Source: Lasiosphaeria ovina
Taxonomy: Eukaryota > Ascomycota > Sordariomycetes > Sordariales > Lasiosphaeriaceae
NCBI GenBank assembly: GCA_033439765.1
Contig: JAULSN010000014.1
Span: forward strand, 248,001-312,000
Direction of reading: 5' to 3'
Length of the DNA: 64,000 nucleotides
The notes under the pieces were generated by a model. That model was not told the DNA's origin. It ran no database searches and worked only from the letters and a program-made list of their open reading frames with translations. The number at the start of each line of letters is the position of its first letter. The stretch's first letter is position 1. The position numbers and the translations under genes were made by a program. Below are positions 1 through 10,969 of this stretch, one piece after another.

Positions 1-207
1 ATGTTGGACGGATGGCGGCTGTGGACTGCTCTGGACGTACGTACCATGGGCAATCGTTGGCGCATCTGCGCTGCCTGCTGCGGTGATAGGGGCCAGCGGC
101 CGGTAGGCGGGTAAAGAAGACATGGGGACGGACGCATGTACTCGTCCTGGACGTGGACGTCGAGGAATATGCAGCCACCTGGGGCAGTCCGCTGGGACTG
201 GACTTCA

Positions 208-762
208 TTACTCTGGCAAGCGCAGGGCTGCGGGAAAACACGAATCGGTGTCGGTGAGTTCTGACCCTGGGCAAAAGAGCCCGGTAAGGTAATCAGGATG
301 GTAATCAGGATGGTCTCCGAAATAGGGGCTATCACGACGGAAACGGAAAGCAGCCTCGATGACGACGCAGTCGTTAAAGGTGTTATCGCTGATGCCTCGA
401 CGGAGAAAATCCAACGTCTCGCCCTGCTCCTGGACGCTCTGAAACGGCGCAGAGACGGCATTGGTGTGAATTGCGCCATTCATGTGCGGGTTCAAGCTCA
501 GGTGGTTGATTCCGGTCTGCGCAACAGGCTCAACGTGGTATCCATTATGATTATGTCCATTAATCGGGGGATAATGTCCGAAGCCGTCATCTTCGGCCTG
601 TATCGACGATTGCGAGCCGTGGAAGCTATGAGGCGTCGGCGGGTTACCATGGTGACTCACGACGGCTGCAGGGTAGCCATCGGGAGTCGGAGACACCATC
701 ACTGGGCGGCCATACCCATCATCCACTGCCGCAACAGGCATCGCAGTCTGTGGATAGGGCAT
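208..762 (-). pseudogene. 5' fragment of a BTB/POZ-type protein
   Basis: The frame starts at a true ATG and gives a Gly/Pro/His/Asn-rich N-terminus (about residues 1-110), then a segment around LDFLRRGISDNTFNDC. That segment resembles the opening of the BTB fold in fungal BTB-like proteins (inference from pattern). After about residue 150 the family pattern stops and the frame ends, so the BTB core is missing; either the piece is truncated or the rest lies beyond an intron I cannot place. The 207 bp beyond its 3' end show no continuation. No function beyond a possible protein-interaction fold can be claimed. Confidence 0.4.
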
Positions 763-1348
763 GCCGGATGGTCAATTTTAATACGACAATGCGGGCGCGA
801 TTCATGACTTTTCTGAAGTATTCTTGGCTGTCCCAGTCGTTGAGGACAAACCACGTGTACTTTACCAATTGCATCGACTATACATGCTAACACCCCCTTT
901 CCTGGTAATATATGTATAGAATATACGTTTCGTCTGTTAGGTTGCTAGCCGTACCCGGAGCAAACACCTCAGATGGCGCGTCTTATGCCACAGATGCGCG
1001 CCCGTTTCGCTTGAATGCCCCCATGCGTTGGAGCGCCCATCTCACGCAGGATAATATTCGCCCTCGTAGCTGTGTTCCACGTTCAATAGGCTGGAGCGCT
1101 TGTATCCTACAAGCGTTCCAGCGATGGCTGGCAAGTTTGCGCAATGTCCCGGCTGCGTGGCGGCCGTGTTTAGAGAGGTCGTAATGACACCGAAATCCGG
1201 TTGGGGACCGGCGACGTTTGCGGCCATGTTAAGAAAATATAGAGAGGTAAATAGCTCGAGATATATTGTGAGTCTGCTGTGCTTCAGGGCGCTGTGGGTT
1301 TTTTACTCTTAGTTCTTGGTTTGGTCTTTGCTTTTCGTTTTTGGAGAA
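763..1348. other. No recognisable gene
   Basis: Short overlapping frames on both strands with no family pattern. The first part may be the promoter side of the minus-strand BTB-like fragment. Nothing else is supported. Confidence 0.4.
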
Positions 1349-1453
1349 ACCTGGCAAGTCAGGAAGGGGTCGCTGAACGGTGCCTCCGGCGGCCCTCCAG
1401 ACATAAAGCGGCGGGCTGCTCGCAAGCTCGGTATTCCGCGGCTTAAGGAGTCT
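1349..1453 (+). repeat. R-family element, partial copy 1
   Basis: Begins CTGGCAAGTCAGGAAGGGG, passes GCTGAACGGTGCC and the GC core GCCTCCGGCGGCCCTCC, and ends near GCTTAAGGAGTCT. The same order is seen at 32280-32444 and, inverted, at 34148-34432 and 47929-48084. It is cut off at the right by unrelated AT-rich sequence. Confidence 0.75.
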
Positions 1454-2035
1454 ATTATAGAATACAGCCTCCCTATAGTGATAATATTGTGAACTGATAT
1501 TGAAGTCCTTATAGTGATAATGATATGAGCCGATATTGAAGTCCTTATCGGTGTAGCTGAACCTTGAACCTTGGTGCAAAGTCTTGTTCATTCCTCCAGA
1601 GCTAAGCTGCGGGATTCCTATTGTGGGGGGCGACCGAGCCGTGCGGGGCACCCCGTCGTCACGTGCCTCCCTCCTTCTCTCCTTTGTAGAAGAAGATAGG
1701 CCTTGAGTAAGGTAATCCTTGAGTAAACGTGACCCTCAGACAAGAAAGCCCTCAGGACTCGCTCTCAAACAAAGGCCAAGAAAAGCACTCTGAAGCAAGC
1801 AAAGACGGGAAGGAGAAAGCAAGCCGCCACCTCACCTTCCACACATAGCAAAGGGACTTCGTGCCTCACTTGCCCATGTGCACAAACACGCACGCATTCA
1901 CTGTCACTGAGAATGTCACCAAGAAGAAACCAAGCGCATGTGACCAAATATGTCTTTGCTTTTAATTCTTCTAGCTAGCTAGCTAGCACAGACTTGACAA
2001 AGAGTCTTTTGAGGCAGAGCAGTACCCCGACGTAG
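1454..2035. other. Repeat debris downstream of MED19
   Basis: Contains a short duplicated motif (GATATTGAAGTCCTTAT twice, 1495-1550) and, at about 1587-1620, a TTCATTCCTCCAGAGCTAAGCT segment that recurs in the tandem duplication upstream of the DUF3716-like gene at 26.2 kb. 1660-2035 has no recognisable gene and would include the 3' flank of the MED19 gene. Confidence 0.5.
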
Positions 2036-3151
2036 CTAGCAAAGGCCCTCCCAAGTGTTGCGTCGCTTGAGGCCGGGAGCCATATCCCCTTCGCCCGTCG
2101 AGTAGCCTGTCTCGGCTCCATCATCTGGGAAGCTTTTTCCGTAACCCTCGAAGCTGCTGTCACTGTAGCTTCGCTTCTTGATTCCGCGCGGGAGGCCAGG
2201 GGCGGCGGTCAACGGCGTGTTGGGCGCGGTTGGTCTGGCCGACGTTGTCTCCTCCTCGCTCTTCACGGATCCGATATCCCCCAGAACGGAGCTGTCCCAC
2301 ATGTGACGGGGAATGACACCCTTTCCCATCGTCGTAGCCTGAAGAAGCTTAGCTTTGGTCTCGGAGTTGAAGCCGTCGACAATGTCTTTGCCTCGAACAA
2401 AGTGGACATCCCACTCATCAACCGGGTACTTGGCCAGGTTGAGAATGCTATCCGGACGGTCGGGGTCGTGGTCGACCGAGTCGAAGCAACCCTGAACTCC
2501 CAGCTTCATAATATGACCCTTGTACGTCTCTTGAATGGCATTCTTATAGCCGTTTGGTAGCACGCGGGCGACATCAGCAGCAATTCCAGTCAAGCCGTAG
2601 AGCTCGAAGAGATCCTCTGACAAGAGAGGCTTGGACGGCGGATGCGCTGCGACACGTGAAAAAAAAAAACGTTAACCAAAAGTCTCCAAATGAGAAGTAG
2701 GAAGGAATAAAAACCCAAGTCATCCGCGGGCTACGATGAGACCGGCACAAAGGCGGTGACACCAAGCCTGCGTAATCATTGGAGAGAAGCTGCCATTTCT
2801 GGCGCTTTGTGTGCAGGTGAAAGGAGCCTTACGAGTTCTGCAAAGTAGGTATTTTTCGCCAACATCCAAATGAAGGTTCTCAATACCAGTTCTGCCATCT
2901 TCGATCTGGACTTTCTTGTTCTGTCGCTCCCCTACATCGTCGGTCGGACGCTTGCGCTTGTGCGGGGTATCGTCGCCAGCGAGCATGTCGTGCGTCATTT
3001 CCGACGAGATCGAGCTTCCGTTAACGCTGTGGGCGGGAGTGGGCGAGGCGATCGAGATGGTGGTCATAGAGCTCGTCACGCTCGTGATAATGTCGCTAGT
3101 ACTGGGGGAGAATTGGGAAGGGCTTTGCGGAGCCTGGGGATGGAAGGACAT
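2036..3151 (-). CDS. MED19: Mediator subunit 19 (Rox3)
   Basis: Two exons on the minus strand: 2833-3151 and 2036-2646, with one 186-bp intron (GTAAGG...GCAG) in phase 1; splicing gives 309 residues. Residues 1-100 are Ser/Thr-rich with a KRKRP basic patch. Across the splice site the frame reads [20 protein letters not shown], then LYGLTG, ARVLPNG, TYKGHI and WDSSVLGD, followed by NTPLTAAPG and IKKRSYSD...FEGYG, which is the fungal Rox3/MED19 layout. MED19 belongs to the head of the Mediator complex, which links transcription factors to RNA polymerase II in the nucleus. The last residues ([10 protein letters not shown]) are unlike the usual tail, so the 3' end may be altered. Start: first ATG of the open frame. 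This is the one clear core gene in the window. Confidence 0.85.
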
Positions 3152-3380
3152 GATTGATCGCGGGGAAGGTTGACGATCAGAGGCAGGCGCGAAAATATTG
3201 GCGTGGTCGGAGTCGCTGAACGAGCGAGGTCCGTTTCGCGAAAAAAAAAGGAATGAGAGCAGAAAAAAATCCTGCCAGTCGGTTGAAGAGGGGAAGGGAG
3301 GGTGTGGAATGAAGTCGCGCGAAAGCGCAAAGGCCCTCCCTTCTCCTCCACGCTAGTTGCCCAGTGCAACTTTTCCAACA

Positions 3381-5835
3381 CTTAGATTTGATGAACCGAG
3401 GCTGCCCCTAGAACCCGAGAGAGCCAGCGTTGCCGAAGGAAAGCGTGAGTGGGCGCCTCTGAAGGTTCCTCTGAAGGTTGGCAGACTGCCTCTCCCCCCC
3501 GCATACATGCTGGGAAATCGTGGCCCCTGTCAGCGCAGTTGCCTGTGACAGTGACCCGCATCCCGGAATGGTGAACCTAATACTACCCAAAAACAAGCGG
3601 AGAGGATGGAGCCTGCAATTTAACCAGCCTCCCCCCGACCTTCTGCTCCTGAACCACAAACTCTTCTGCTCCTGAACCACAAACTCTTCTGCTCCTGAAC
3701 CACAAACTCTTCTGCTCCTGAACCACAAACTCTTCTGCTCCTGAACCACAAACTCTTCCGCTCCTGAACAAACTCTTCCGTTGCCTGACAGTGACTCATA
3801 TCCCGGAATGGTGAACCTAACTACCCACAACAAGCGGAGAGGGTGGAGCCTGCAATTTAACCAGCCTCCCCCCCAACCTTCTGCTCCTGAACCACAAACT
3901 CTTCCGTGAATAAACTCTTCCGTTGCCTGACAGTGACCCGTATCCCGGAATGGTGAACCTAATACTACCCACAACAAGCGGAGAGGGTGGAGCCTGCAAT
4001 TTAACCAGCCTCCCCCCCAACCTTCTGCTCCTGAACCACAAACTCTTCCGTGAACAAACTCTTCCGTTGCCTGACAGTGACCCGTATCCCGGAATGGTGA
4101 ACCTACTACCCATAACAAGCAGAGAGGGTGGAGCCTGTAATTTAAATAGCCTCCCCCCCGACCTTCTACTCCTGAACTACAAACTCTTCCGTGAACAAAC
4201 TCTTCCGTTACCTGACAGTGACCCGTATCCCGGAATGGTGAACCTAATACCCATAACAAGCGGAGAGGATGGAGCCTGCAATTTAAACAGCCTCCCCCCG
4301 ACCTTCTGCTCCTGAACCACAAACTCTTCTGCTCCTGAACCACAAACTCTTCTGCTCCTGAACCACAAACTCTTCTGCTCCTGAACCACAAACTCTTCTG
4401 CTCCTGAACCACAAACTCTTCCGTGAACAAACTCTTCCTAATAACATACAAACTCTTCCCGGTGGAGCCTGCAATTTAAATAGCCTCCCCCCCGACCTTC
4501 TACTCCTGAACCACAAACTCTTCCGTGAACAAACTCTTCCTAATAACATACAAACTCTTCCCGGTGGAGCCTGCAATTTAAATAGCCTCCCCCCGACCTT
4601 CTACTCCTGAACCACAAACTCTTCCGTAAATAAACTCTTCCTAATAATATACAAACTCTTCCTGGTGGAGCCTGCAATTTAAATAGCCTCCCCCCGACCT
4701 TCTACTCCTGAACCACAAACTCTTCCGTGAATAAACTCTTCCTAATAATATACAAACTCTTCCCGGTGGAGCCTGCAATTTAAATAGCCTTCCCCCTGAC
4801 CTTCTGCTCCTGAACCACAAACTCTTCCGTGAACAAACTCTTCCGTTGCCTGACAGTGACCCGTATCCCAGAATGGTGAACCTACTACCTACAATAAGCG
4901 GAGATGGTGGAGCCTATAATTTAAATAGCCTCCCCCCCGACCTTCTACTCCTGAACCACAAACTCTTCCGTAAACAAACTCTTCCTAATAACATACAAAC
5001 TCTTCCCGGTGGAGCCTGCAATTTAAACAGCCTCCCCCCCGACCTTCTGCTTCTGAACCACAAACTGTTCCGTGAACAAACTCGCAAGTTAGCCCGCACA
5101 ATGGCCCCTGTCAGCGCAGTTGCCTGACAGTGACCCGCATCCCAGAATGGTGAACCTAATAAATACCCACAACAAAGAGAGAAAGTGGAGCCTGTAATTT
5201 AAATAGCCTCCCCCCCGACCTTCTACTCCTGAACCACAAACTCTTCCGTTGCCTGACAGTGACCGTATCCCGGAATGGTGAACCTACTACCCACAACAAG
5301 CGGAGAGGGTGGAGCCTGTAATTTGAATAGCCTCCCCCCGACCTTCTACTCCTGAACCACAAACTCTTCCGTGAACAAACTCTTCCGTAATAACATACAA
5401 ACTCTTCCCGGTGCTGCTGCCTAATTTCGCCGAGAGAGCCAGCGTTACCGAAGGAAAGTGAGTGGGCGCCTCTGAAGGTTGGTAGACTGCCTCTCCCCCC
5501 GTATACATGCTGGGAAATCGTGGCCCCTATTAGCGGGTTGGCCCGCATAGTGGCCCCTATTAGCGTAGTTGTATGATAGTGACCCGTATCCCGGAATGGT
5601 GAACCTAATACCTACAACAAGCGGAGAGGGTGGAGCCTGCAATTTAAACAGCCTCCCCCCCGACCTTCTGCTCCTGAACCACAGACTCTTCCGGGAACAA
5701 AGTCTTCCGTAATAACACACAAACTCTTCCCGGTGCTGCTGCCTAATACCCATAGGGTGGAGCCTGCAGTCGTGTACGGACCAACTACAATATCTATTTA
5801 AACAGCCTCCCCTCCGACCTTTTGCTCCCGAACCA
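3381..5835. repeat. Composite minisatellite (about 145-bp unit with nested 23-bp unit)
   Basis: About 15 imperfect tandem copies of a unit containing CCGGAATGGTGAACCTA, GGAGCCTGCAATTTAA, CAGCCTCCCCCC, CTCCTGAACCACAAACTC and TTGCCTGACAGTGA. Some units are shortened or end in CTTCCTAATAACATACAAAC. Inside it a 23-bp unit (CTCCTGAACCACAAACTCTTCTG) repeats about five times near 3645-3770 and again near 4310-4415. Two related non-tandem blocks (about 3395-3560 and 5425-5600) share AGAGAGCCAGCGTT and CATGCTGGGAAATCGTGGCC. The long frames seen here come from the repetition only. It lies between MED19 and the DUF3669 gene, upstream of both. Confidence 0.85.
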
Positions 5836-5856
5836 CAAGCTCTTCCGTCAACCACG

Positions 5857-6124
5857 CACATCTATCATCAGTTGAGTGCCCGTCCATTCCATCTCGCACT
5901 GCAGTCCACAACAAGCTCGTCAGGTTTGTCCTACAGAACACGGAACCTAACTCGTGTTGGTCTGTGATACAGTCCAGCTCTCGTCACACCCCTCACACAT
6001 CTATCATCAGTTGAGTGCCCGTCCATTCCACCTCGCACTGCAGTCCACAACGAGCTCGTCAGGTTTGTCCTACAGAACACGGAACCTAACTCGTGTTGGT
6101 CTGTGATACAGTCCAGCTCTCGTA
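5857..6124 (+). repeat. 139-bp tandem duplication upstream of the DUF3669 gene
   Basis: Two nearly identical copies starting CATCTATCATCAGTTGAG, at about 5859-5997 and 5998-6124, differing at a few bases. The second copy ends about 55 bp before the ATG of the downstream gene, so the duplication covers its promoter or 5' leader. Confidence 0.8.
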
Positions 6125-6179
6125 GTTCCTTCACCCCCCCCACACACAAGAGACAAACCCCGAGCCTCGAGAGCACAAC

Positions 6180-7427
6180 ATGGCCTTCAGGATGCGCGCA
6201 GACGAGACCGAAGACTCGGGCATTTCCTCCGAAATGCAACAGTTCATCATTGACAACAACCGGCTCCTCGATGAGCTCTCGTCCCCAGGCGAAGGGACCA
6301 GCATTTCGCCAGCCCAAGCCACCACCAGCACCGCATCATCTTTTGCTGTCTTCAACCAGTCCCAGCAAGCTGCCGAGGTGTCGTACCAGAAGATTGGATT
6401 CGGGCAGTGCGGGCTGGTTTTCAGCAAGCCCGGAAGCGCGCACGTGGTGAAGATCGCCCGCCCCTATTTCTCGGATGCGCTTTGGGAGGATTTCCTCTCC
6501 CATTTACGCCTTTTCAAGGCCTTTTCTCTCCACGGCGACACCCAGTGTCGGATCCCCCGCGTCTACTCGTACGTCAACAAAGTCAACAGGGCATGGTGGG
6601 ACGCGAATACCGCACTTCTTCCTCCCAACCCCGAGTTCCCTCTCCCGTCACAGGCTCTGATCACAGAGCGCATTCTTCCATTGCCTTTGGCAATCCGCAA
6701 TGTCTTAATCGACAAGTTCTGCCCAGAGGGCCTCCGCGAGTCTGCGAAGGCGTCGCCTCTTAATAACGACTGTCTGGCTCGGATGTACCTGGGTCGTCAC
6801 CGAACCCCCAATCCTCCGCTTGCGCCCAACTTTTCTCTGCGAAACTACAACTTGTGTCTTGATCAGATGCTCGCACTCGGACTTCCGGTGCAGGATTATG
6901 CAAGAGAAATGGCCGCGTGTCTCGCCATCATTCATTGGCAAGCTCGTGTAGACGGCTACGACATTGAGTTCGTGCTGGGAAGCGATGCTGAGTACGCCAC
7001 CCACGTCGCCCAGTCCCTGGGAATGGATGTTGAGCAGCTCGAGCAGCTGCCGAAGCACTCTGATGTTGAGGTCTTACTGCAGAGACGGGGCGTTCGTCTC
7101 TGGGTTATAGACTTCAACCTATGCAACAGATTCGCCATGGACGACGCCTTCATCCTCGGGCACGAGAAAGAGGTTCTCAGCCAGCTCGTCCTCGCATTTT
7201 TTGAGAATGACCCGTACTACCCCTTACCCCTGATGGAGACGAATGTGGACAGGCAACTCTGGTCCATATTCCGACAGGAGTATTTGAAAAAGGCGGCAGA
7301 GATTCTCAGTGGTGCATCGCAGGCTCTGAAACGTCTGCCCGTGAAGTTTCTAGATGCCTGCGTGGAGAGGGAGCACAGGAAGTTGGGGAAGGGGTTGGGC
7401 CATGGCCATCGAGACTTTAAAGGATAG
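6180..7427 (+). CDS. DUF3669 domain protein
   Basis: Single-exon frame of 415 residues starting at an ATG in good context (CACAACATGG). N-terminal 60 residues are acidic and low-complexity. The rest matches the fungal DUF3669 pattern: IGFGQCGLVF near residue 70, then a long central region, AACLAIIHWQARVDGYDIEFVLG (in two pieces: AACLAIIHWQA and GYDIEFVLG) near 245-270, VIDFNLC near 305-320 and FFENDPYYPLP near 340. The family has a kinase-like look (glycine-rich start, xDFN segment) but no proven activity. No stop or frameshift is visible, so it is probably functional. An 88-bp diverged copy of its middle lies at 16860-16947 on the other strand. Upstream is the 139-bp tandem duplication; downstream a 41-bp duplication begins at the stop codon. 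Confidence 0.8.
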   Translation: MAFRMRADETEDSGISSEMQQFIIDNNRLLDELSSPGEGTSISPAQATTSTASSFAVFNQSQQAAEVSYQKIGFGQCGLVFSKPGSAHVVKIARPYFSDALWEDFLSHLRLFKAFSLHGDTQCRIPRVYSYVNKVNRAWWDANTALLPPNPEFPLPSQALITERILPLPLAIRNVLIDKFCPEGLRESAKASPLNNDCLARMYLGRHRTPNPPLAPNFSLRNYNLCLDQMLALGLPVQDYAREMAACLAIIHWQARVDGYDIEFVLGSDAEYATHVAQSLGMDVEQLEQLPKHSDVEVLLQRRGVRLWVIDFNLCNRFAMDDAFILGHEKEVLSQLVLAFFENDPYYPLPLMETNVDRQLWSIFRQEYLKKAAEILSGASQALKRLPVKFLDACVEREHRKLGKGLGHGHRDFKG

Positions 7428-7506
7428 AGTATTGGAGTTGATGAATAGCAGGTAGCCATGTACAGTAGAGTATTGGAGTCGATGAACAGCAGGCAGCCAT
7501 GTTTAG
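7426..7506 (+). repeat. 41-bp tandem duplication overlapping a stop codon
   Basis: AGAGTATTGGAGTTGATGAA recurs 41 bp later as AGAGTATTGGAGTCGATGAA. The first copy overlaps the TAG stop of the DUF3669 gene, so the duplication lies in its 3' untranslated region. Confidence 0.7.
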
Positions 7507-8380
7507 CCTAGCCTGCGATAGCATCACAATTATCTAGTCTTGTCAAGGTGCACATGGTTACTGTGCTGCGGGTAATCTCAATTCAATCCAGTTTTCGGGC
7601 GCGCATTCGAGCTCGAGCTCAACAGTCAGTCGCCGATTAACATACCTCGGGTAAAAGCAACGACCGTTCACCTGTCACACCCCTTGCCCGTTCACCTATC
7701 ACACCCCTTGCCCGTTCACCTGTCACACACCCCTTGCCGCGTGAGGACAATACATGGCCACCCCGACTTCATCATCTTACCCCCAAGGGGTCCTTGCCAG
7801 CTGCTGGCAGTTGAGACACGCAGGGCCTATTTCAGGCCGGTTAACATCCTGAATAACCATCTTCCCCTCCCACAAGGCTGGTGTCGGACGTCATCCTCTG
7901 CTTCTGGTAATGTTTCCCTCCTCTGGCAGTTGGCCTCTGGTGTCTGATTGCGCTGGCTCGATGACAGCACAATCAGCCACCAGTCGCACTCCATAGAGCG
8001 CCTCGAGCAAGCAAGCACTCAACTCGATGCGCTTGCATGGTATTTTATTGCCCGACAGCGCTTGCTGAGTGGCGGCACTGCTGGCATTACGGCAAGTCTG
8101 GGGAGGATATCGGCTCCGGCACTCAAGGGCGGGGCTCGCGTACATGTTGGGTGAGGGGAAGGTGGGTTGGGTGTCTGGTTGATTACGAGGTTGTGTTCTT
8201 ACCGACTAGCTCGAGGTCAAGACATGGGCATGGGCAATGAGATTTCGAGATGGCCCTTACTTGGGTCCTCCTGATCGACAGACCAGACGGGCTAGCGAGC
8301 ACCGGCTAGGCTAGCAATGGCACAAGTAATGCAACGACTACAACGCCACAGCCGAAAAAAACAGTGGGGAGCCGTCCAAG
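7507..8380. other. Intergenic, with a small minisatellite and a dispersed repeat
   Basis: No gene recognised. Three copies of a 28-bp unit (CCGTTCACCTGTCACACCCCTTG) lie at about 7666-7738. The segment 8268-8322 (CTGATCGACAGAC...GGGCTAGCGAGCACCGGCTA, GGCTAGCAAT, CACAAG) recurs at about 32671-32720. Confidence 0.55.
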
Positions 8381-8382
8381 TA

Positions 8383-9876
8383 CACCTCTGCCGGGATTAC
8401 AAAAGTTAGCGCAGTGAATTGACAAGGGGCCTTGGCCAGGGTGTGTTCCAGGGTTAGTCAGCCCAGGCAAGCCGCACACGCAATCATGGAAAACAAAGTC
8501 AATCTTGTAGCGATTTCTATGGGGATGTACCTCTATCAAAATCCAACTGCTCTAGCGCATCCGCAATGCACGCACGCTCTGACGAGAGTCACGCAATGGC
8601 TTCCAGAGCTCTGGGCAGTTAGCGACCTTGTTAATCCATCTCCAGATCCAGAGCTACCACAAACCCCACAACGGAGGCAAAGATCAAAAGAACTCAGTCG
8701 TGATGAGAAGCTTAAGGTCCGTGGTTTACGCGAATTTTTGAAGCTCAGCTACGGCGAGATCTCCAAAGCGACAGGCTACACCTCTCGGCAAGTCCAACTC
8801 GCAGTAAATGGGCCGGTTACCCCTAAGAAGCAAAGACGGAGGAAAGGTAGGTATCTCCCTACCTACTTATTTTACTAGCATTTTACTTTCTCTTTATCCA
8901 GGAGCACTCCGAACACCCCAAAAGGACCGTCTCTACGCCTGGCTTCTCCAAGATAAAGCCAACCAACTCGGTACCTCTTTACCAACTTCGATACTACGTC
9001 CCCCCCGGATCTCGCAATTTACGGAGAAACAGCTCTCGTTCGAGCAGTCCACGATATTGGAGGCGAATCTAGAATCCGACCGAGGAAGGTATATCTCACA
9101 GAGGCACATAAACGACGCCGTCTCCGTTGGTGCCAAGAGCAGTTAGCTCTTCGGCCGAATCCGGAAGACTGGGGATTCTTTTATTAGGTCTGATGAGACG
9201 TGGGGCTGTCAACGATCCGATGTGGACGAAGCGCGTTATTCTTCTCTCAAATCAAAATATCGAGGACTTTGCTCTGAAAAGGAGGAAACCTGATGGCTGG
9301 ATGTTCTGGGGCTGCTGCTTCGTAGGCGGAAGAAAGGGGCCTTGCTTCGTCTGGGAAGAAGAATACGGGAGGTATCGGTACAGATAACCATATCCAGCAT
9401 GTCGTTCCTCTTATCGCGCAATTCTATCACGAAGCCCAGGCTACCTGCTTCCAGCAAGATAATGCCTCTGCTCACGGAGCGAGACGTACAAAGGCAAGTT
9501 TGATGGGACTGGGAGTTACTTTAGTATGGTGGCCAGCCTATTATAGCCCTGATCTCTCACCCATCGAGAACGTCTGGCCTTGGCTAAGAAACCATATCGA
9601 GGCGAATGCAGGGCAGGATCTCCAAGATCTGGATAAGCCAACTCTACGAAGGCTTCTTTTACAAGCGTGGGAGGCAGTTCCGGAAGAGTTTCTCTTGTAT
9701 TTGGCTCGCGGTATGGTCCGGAGGTGCCAGCTGTGCATCGCTGCAGGAGGCGGTACAATAAATTACTGATTTTGCACCTTAAATAGCCCTGTTCTCTGTG
9801 CATGCACCCCCTGTCTATTACCCTTGCCTAGCGGCTTGGATGTATCGCGCCAACTTTTGTAATCCCGGCAGAGGTG
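8383..9876 (+). mobile_element. Tc1/mariner DNA transposon, 1494 bp, degenerate
   Basis: Terminal inverted repeats of 30 bp, starting CACCTCTGCCGGGATTACAA, lie at 8383-8412 and 9847-9876 with one A/G mismatch. Each is flanked by TA (8381-8382 and 9877-9878), the target duplication expected of Tc1/mariner. Inside is a plus-strand transposase pseudogene. The exact ends and duplication indicate a genuine single insertion that has since decayed. Confidence 0.9.
8486..9769 (+). pseudogene. Tc1/mariner-type DDE transposase (broken)
   Basis: First exon from ATG 8486 gives a helix-turn-helix region (LSYGEISKATGYTSRQVQLA). A 55-bp intron (8847-8901, GTAGGT...TCCAG) joins RRKG to ALRTPQKDRLYAWL. The frame then shifts several times: EAHKRRRLRWCQEQLALRP and SDETWGC (first catalytic Asp) are in different frames with stops between. 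The end is well kept: QQDNASAH (second Asp) and SPDLSPIENVWPW (catalytic Glu), with 35 residues between Asp and Glu by my count. Such enzymes cut and paste the element at TA sites. Frameshifts and stops make this copy inactive. Confidence 0.8.
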
Positions 9877-9959
9877 TACTGGCCAGGGCCCCATGCAGGC
9901 CGGTTAGGCTGAATTTGGTTAGGTTGGGCACCAATTCAGGAAGGATCCTTGATGCCTTA

Positions 9960-10571
9960 CGTCATGCCCCGCCCGCCGAATCTTTTGTGGTGTTTTCGTC
10001 GTCTTGTGCCCCTGAGTCTTTGTTCACGAGGTAAAGCACTCGTCCGAGTCCAACTCGGTCGGCCTCGGGCCATGTCGGCGCCAACAACATGTCTGCACCA
10101 ACCAACCAACCTGCCGTGGACGTAAGCAGTCCTTGACCGAAGACACCCCTCTAAGACATTTGTTTACGAGCTGTGCAACCGTCGTTTCCGCCGCCAGGAG
10201 CACCTCGAGCGTCACTACCGCTCTCTCTTCATACTCGGGACAAGCCGTTCGGGTGCAACGAGTGTGGTAACAAGTTTTCCCGCTCCGACAATCTCTCTCT
10301 CAGCATGCCCGTACCCACGGCTCGGGCGCCATCGTCATGAACTCGATTGACGACTCCGATGCCATCCATGGTCGGTGTTGGCGGCCTCCACCCTGGCTTC
10401 ACTCATCACGCCATGATGGGTGGTCCCTCTATGGGCGGCGAGGACTTCCAGACTCTCGGCCGGGTCTTGTTCCAGGTTTGCCGCCGAGATTCCCGGCAGC
10501 GCTCGCTAGTGAGCTCTCATCTGATGAGGGAAGCGAGCTTGGCGAGAAGAAGAGGAAAGCGGGCCGAGTAA
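9960..10571 (+). pseudogene. MSN2/MSN4 (SEB1)-like C2H2 zinc-finger factor, 3' part
   Basis: Frames pieced by eye give [20 protein letters not shown] (first finger), then after a shift [14 protein letters not shown] (second finger) and after another shift [26 protein letters not shown] and SELSSDEGSE..KKRK to a stop near 10571. This is the C-terminal layout of the fungal general stress factors MSN2/SEB1, which bind CCCCT stress elements. At least three frameshifts and several substitutions (finger Cys to Tyr, Gln to Leu) show a pseudogene. It abuts the Tc1 element, and a short related shard (KHSSESNSASGDVGA) lies at 16565-16620. Confidence 0.7.
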
Positions 10572-10843
10572 ACTTGTTTCACTGGCCTTGCCAATCCACA
10601 TACAGCCTTTTCGCTTCTTCCTATACTCTTTCACAATGGCGATGGCTCTCGCACTGGAACGTGCCGTCGCTATTGATGATGCCCGACATGATATGATGAT
10701 GATCTCACCCGCTGTCGTTTACGCGGGTCGGCCATTTGGGACACTATATAGGGGAAACTACTCGGCGAAGCTATAGCGAACCGGGGAAAACTTTACTTAC
10801 GCATGGCGTAGCTTGCTTGTACGGGGGATTTGGCAATTAGAAA

Positions 10844-10969
10844 GCGATCGGATTTTCGTTTGGGTATCTTGTAATCTGCCTTGTTTGTACCATCAACTTT
10901 TCATTTGCGATCGGATTTTCGTTTGGGTATCTTGTAATCTGCCTTATTTGTACCATCAACTTTTCATTT
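10844..10969 (+). repeat. 63-bp tandem duplication
   Basis: GCGATCGGATTTTCGTTTGG starts at 10844 and again at 10907; the two units differ by about two bases (TTGTTTG/TTATTTG, TTG/TTA). It lies downstream of the C2H2 pseudogene, probably in its old 3' flank. Confidence 0.85.

Noticed and set aside
1229..1651. Frames with SSPPLYVWRAAGG / FASGGPPDTKRRAAR as a conserved protein motif
   Set aside because: The motif appears in several frames and orientations wherever the GC-rich module occurs, so it is translated repeat, not a protein domain.
3408..4451. 347-codon minus-strand frame with repeated FVVQEQKSLWFRSRR-like motif
   Set aside because: It is read-through of the minisatellite; the same 23-bp unit gives other motifs in the other frames and there is no non-repetitive coding part.
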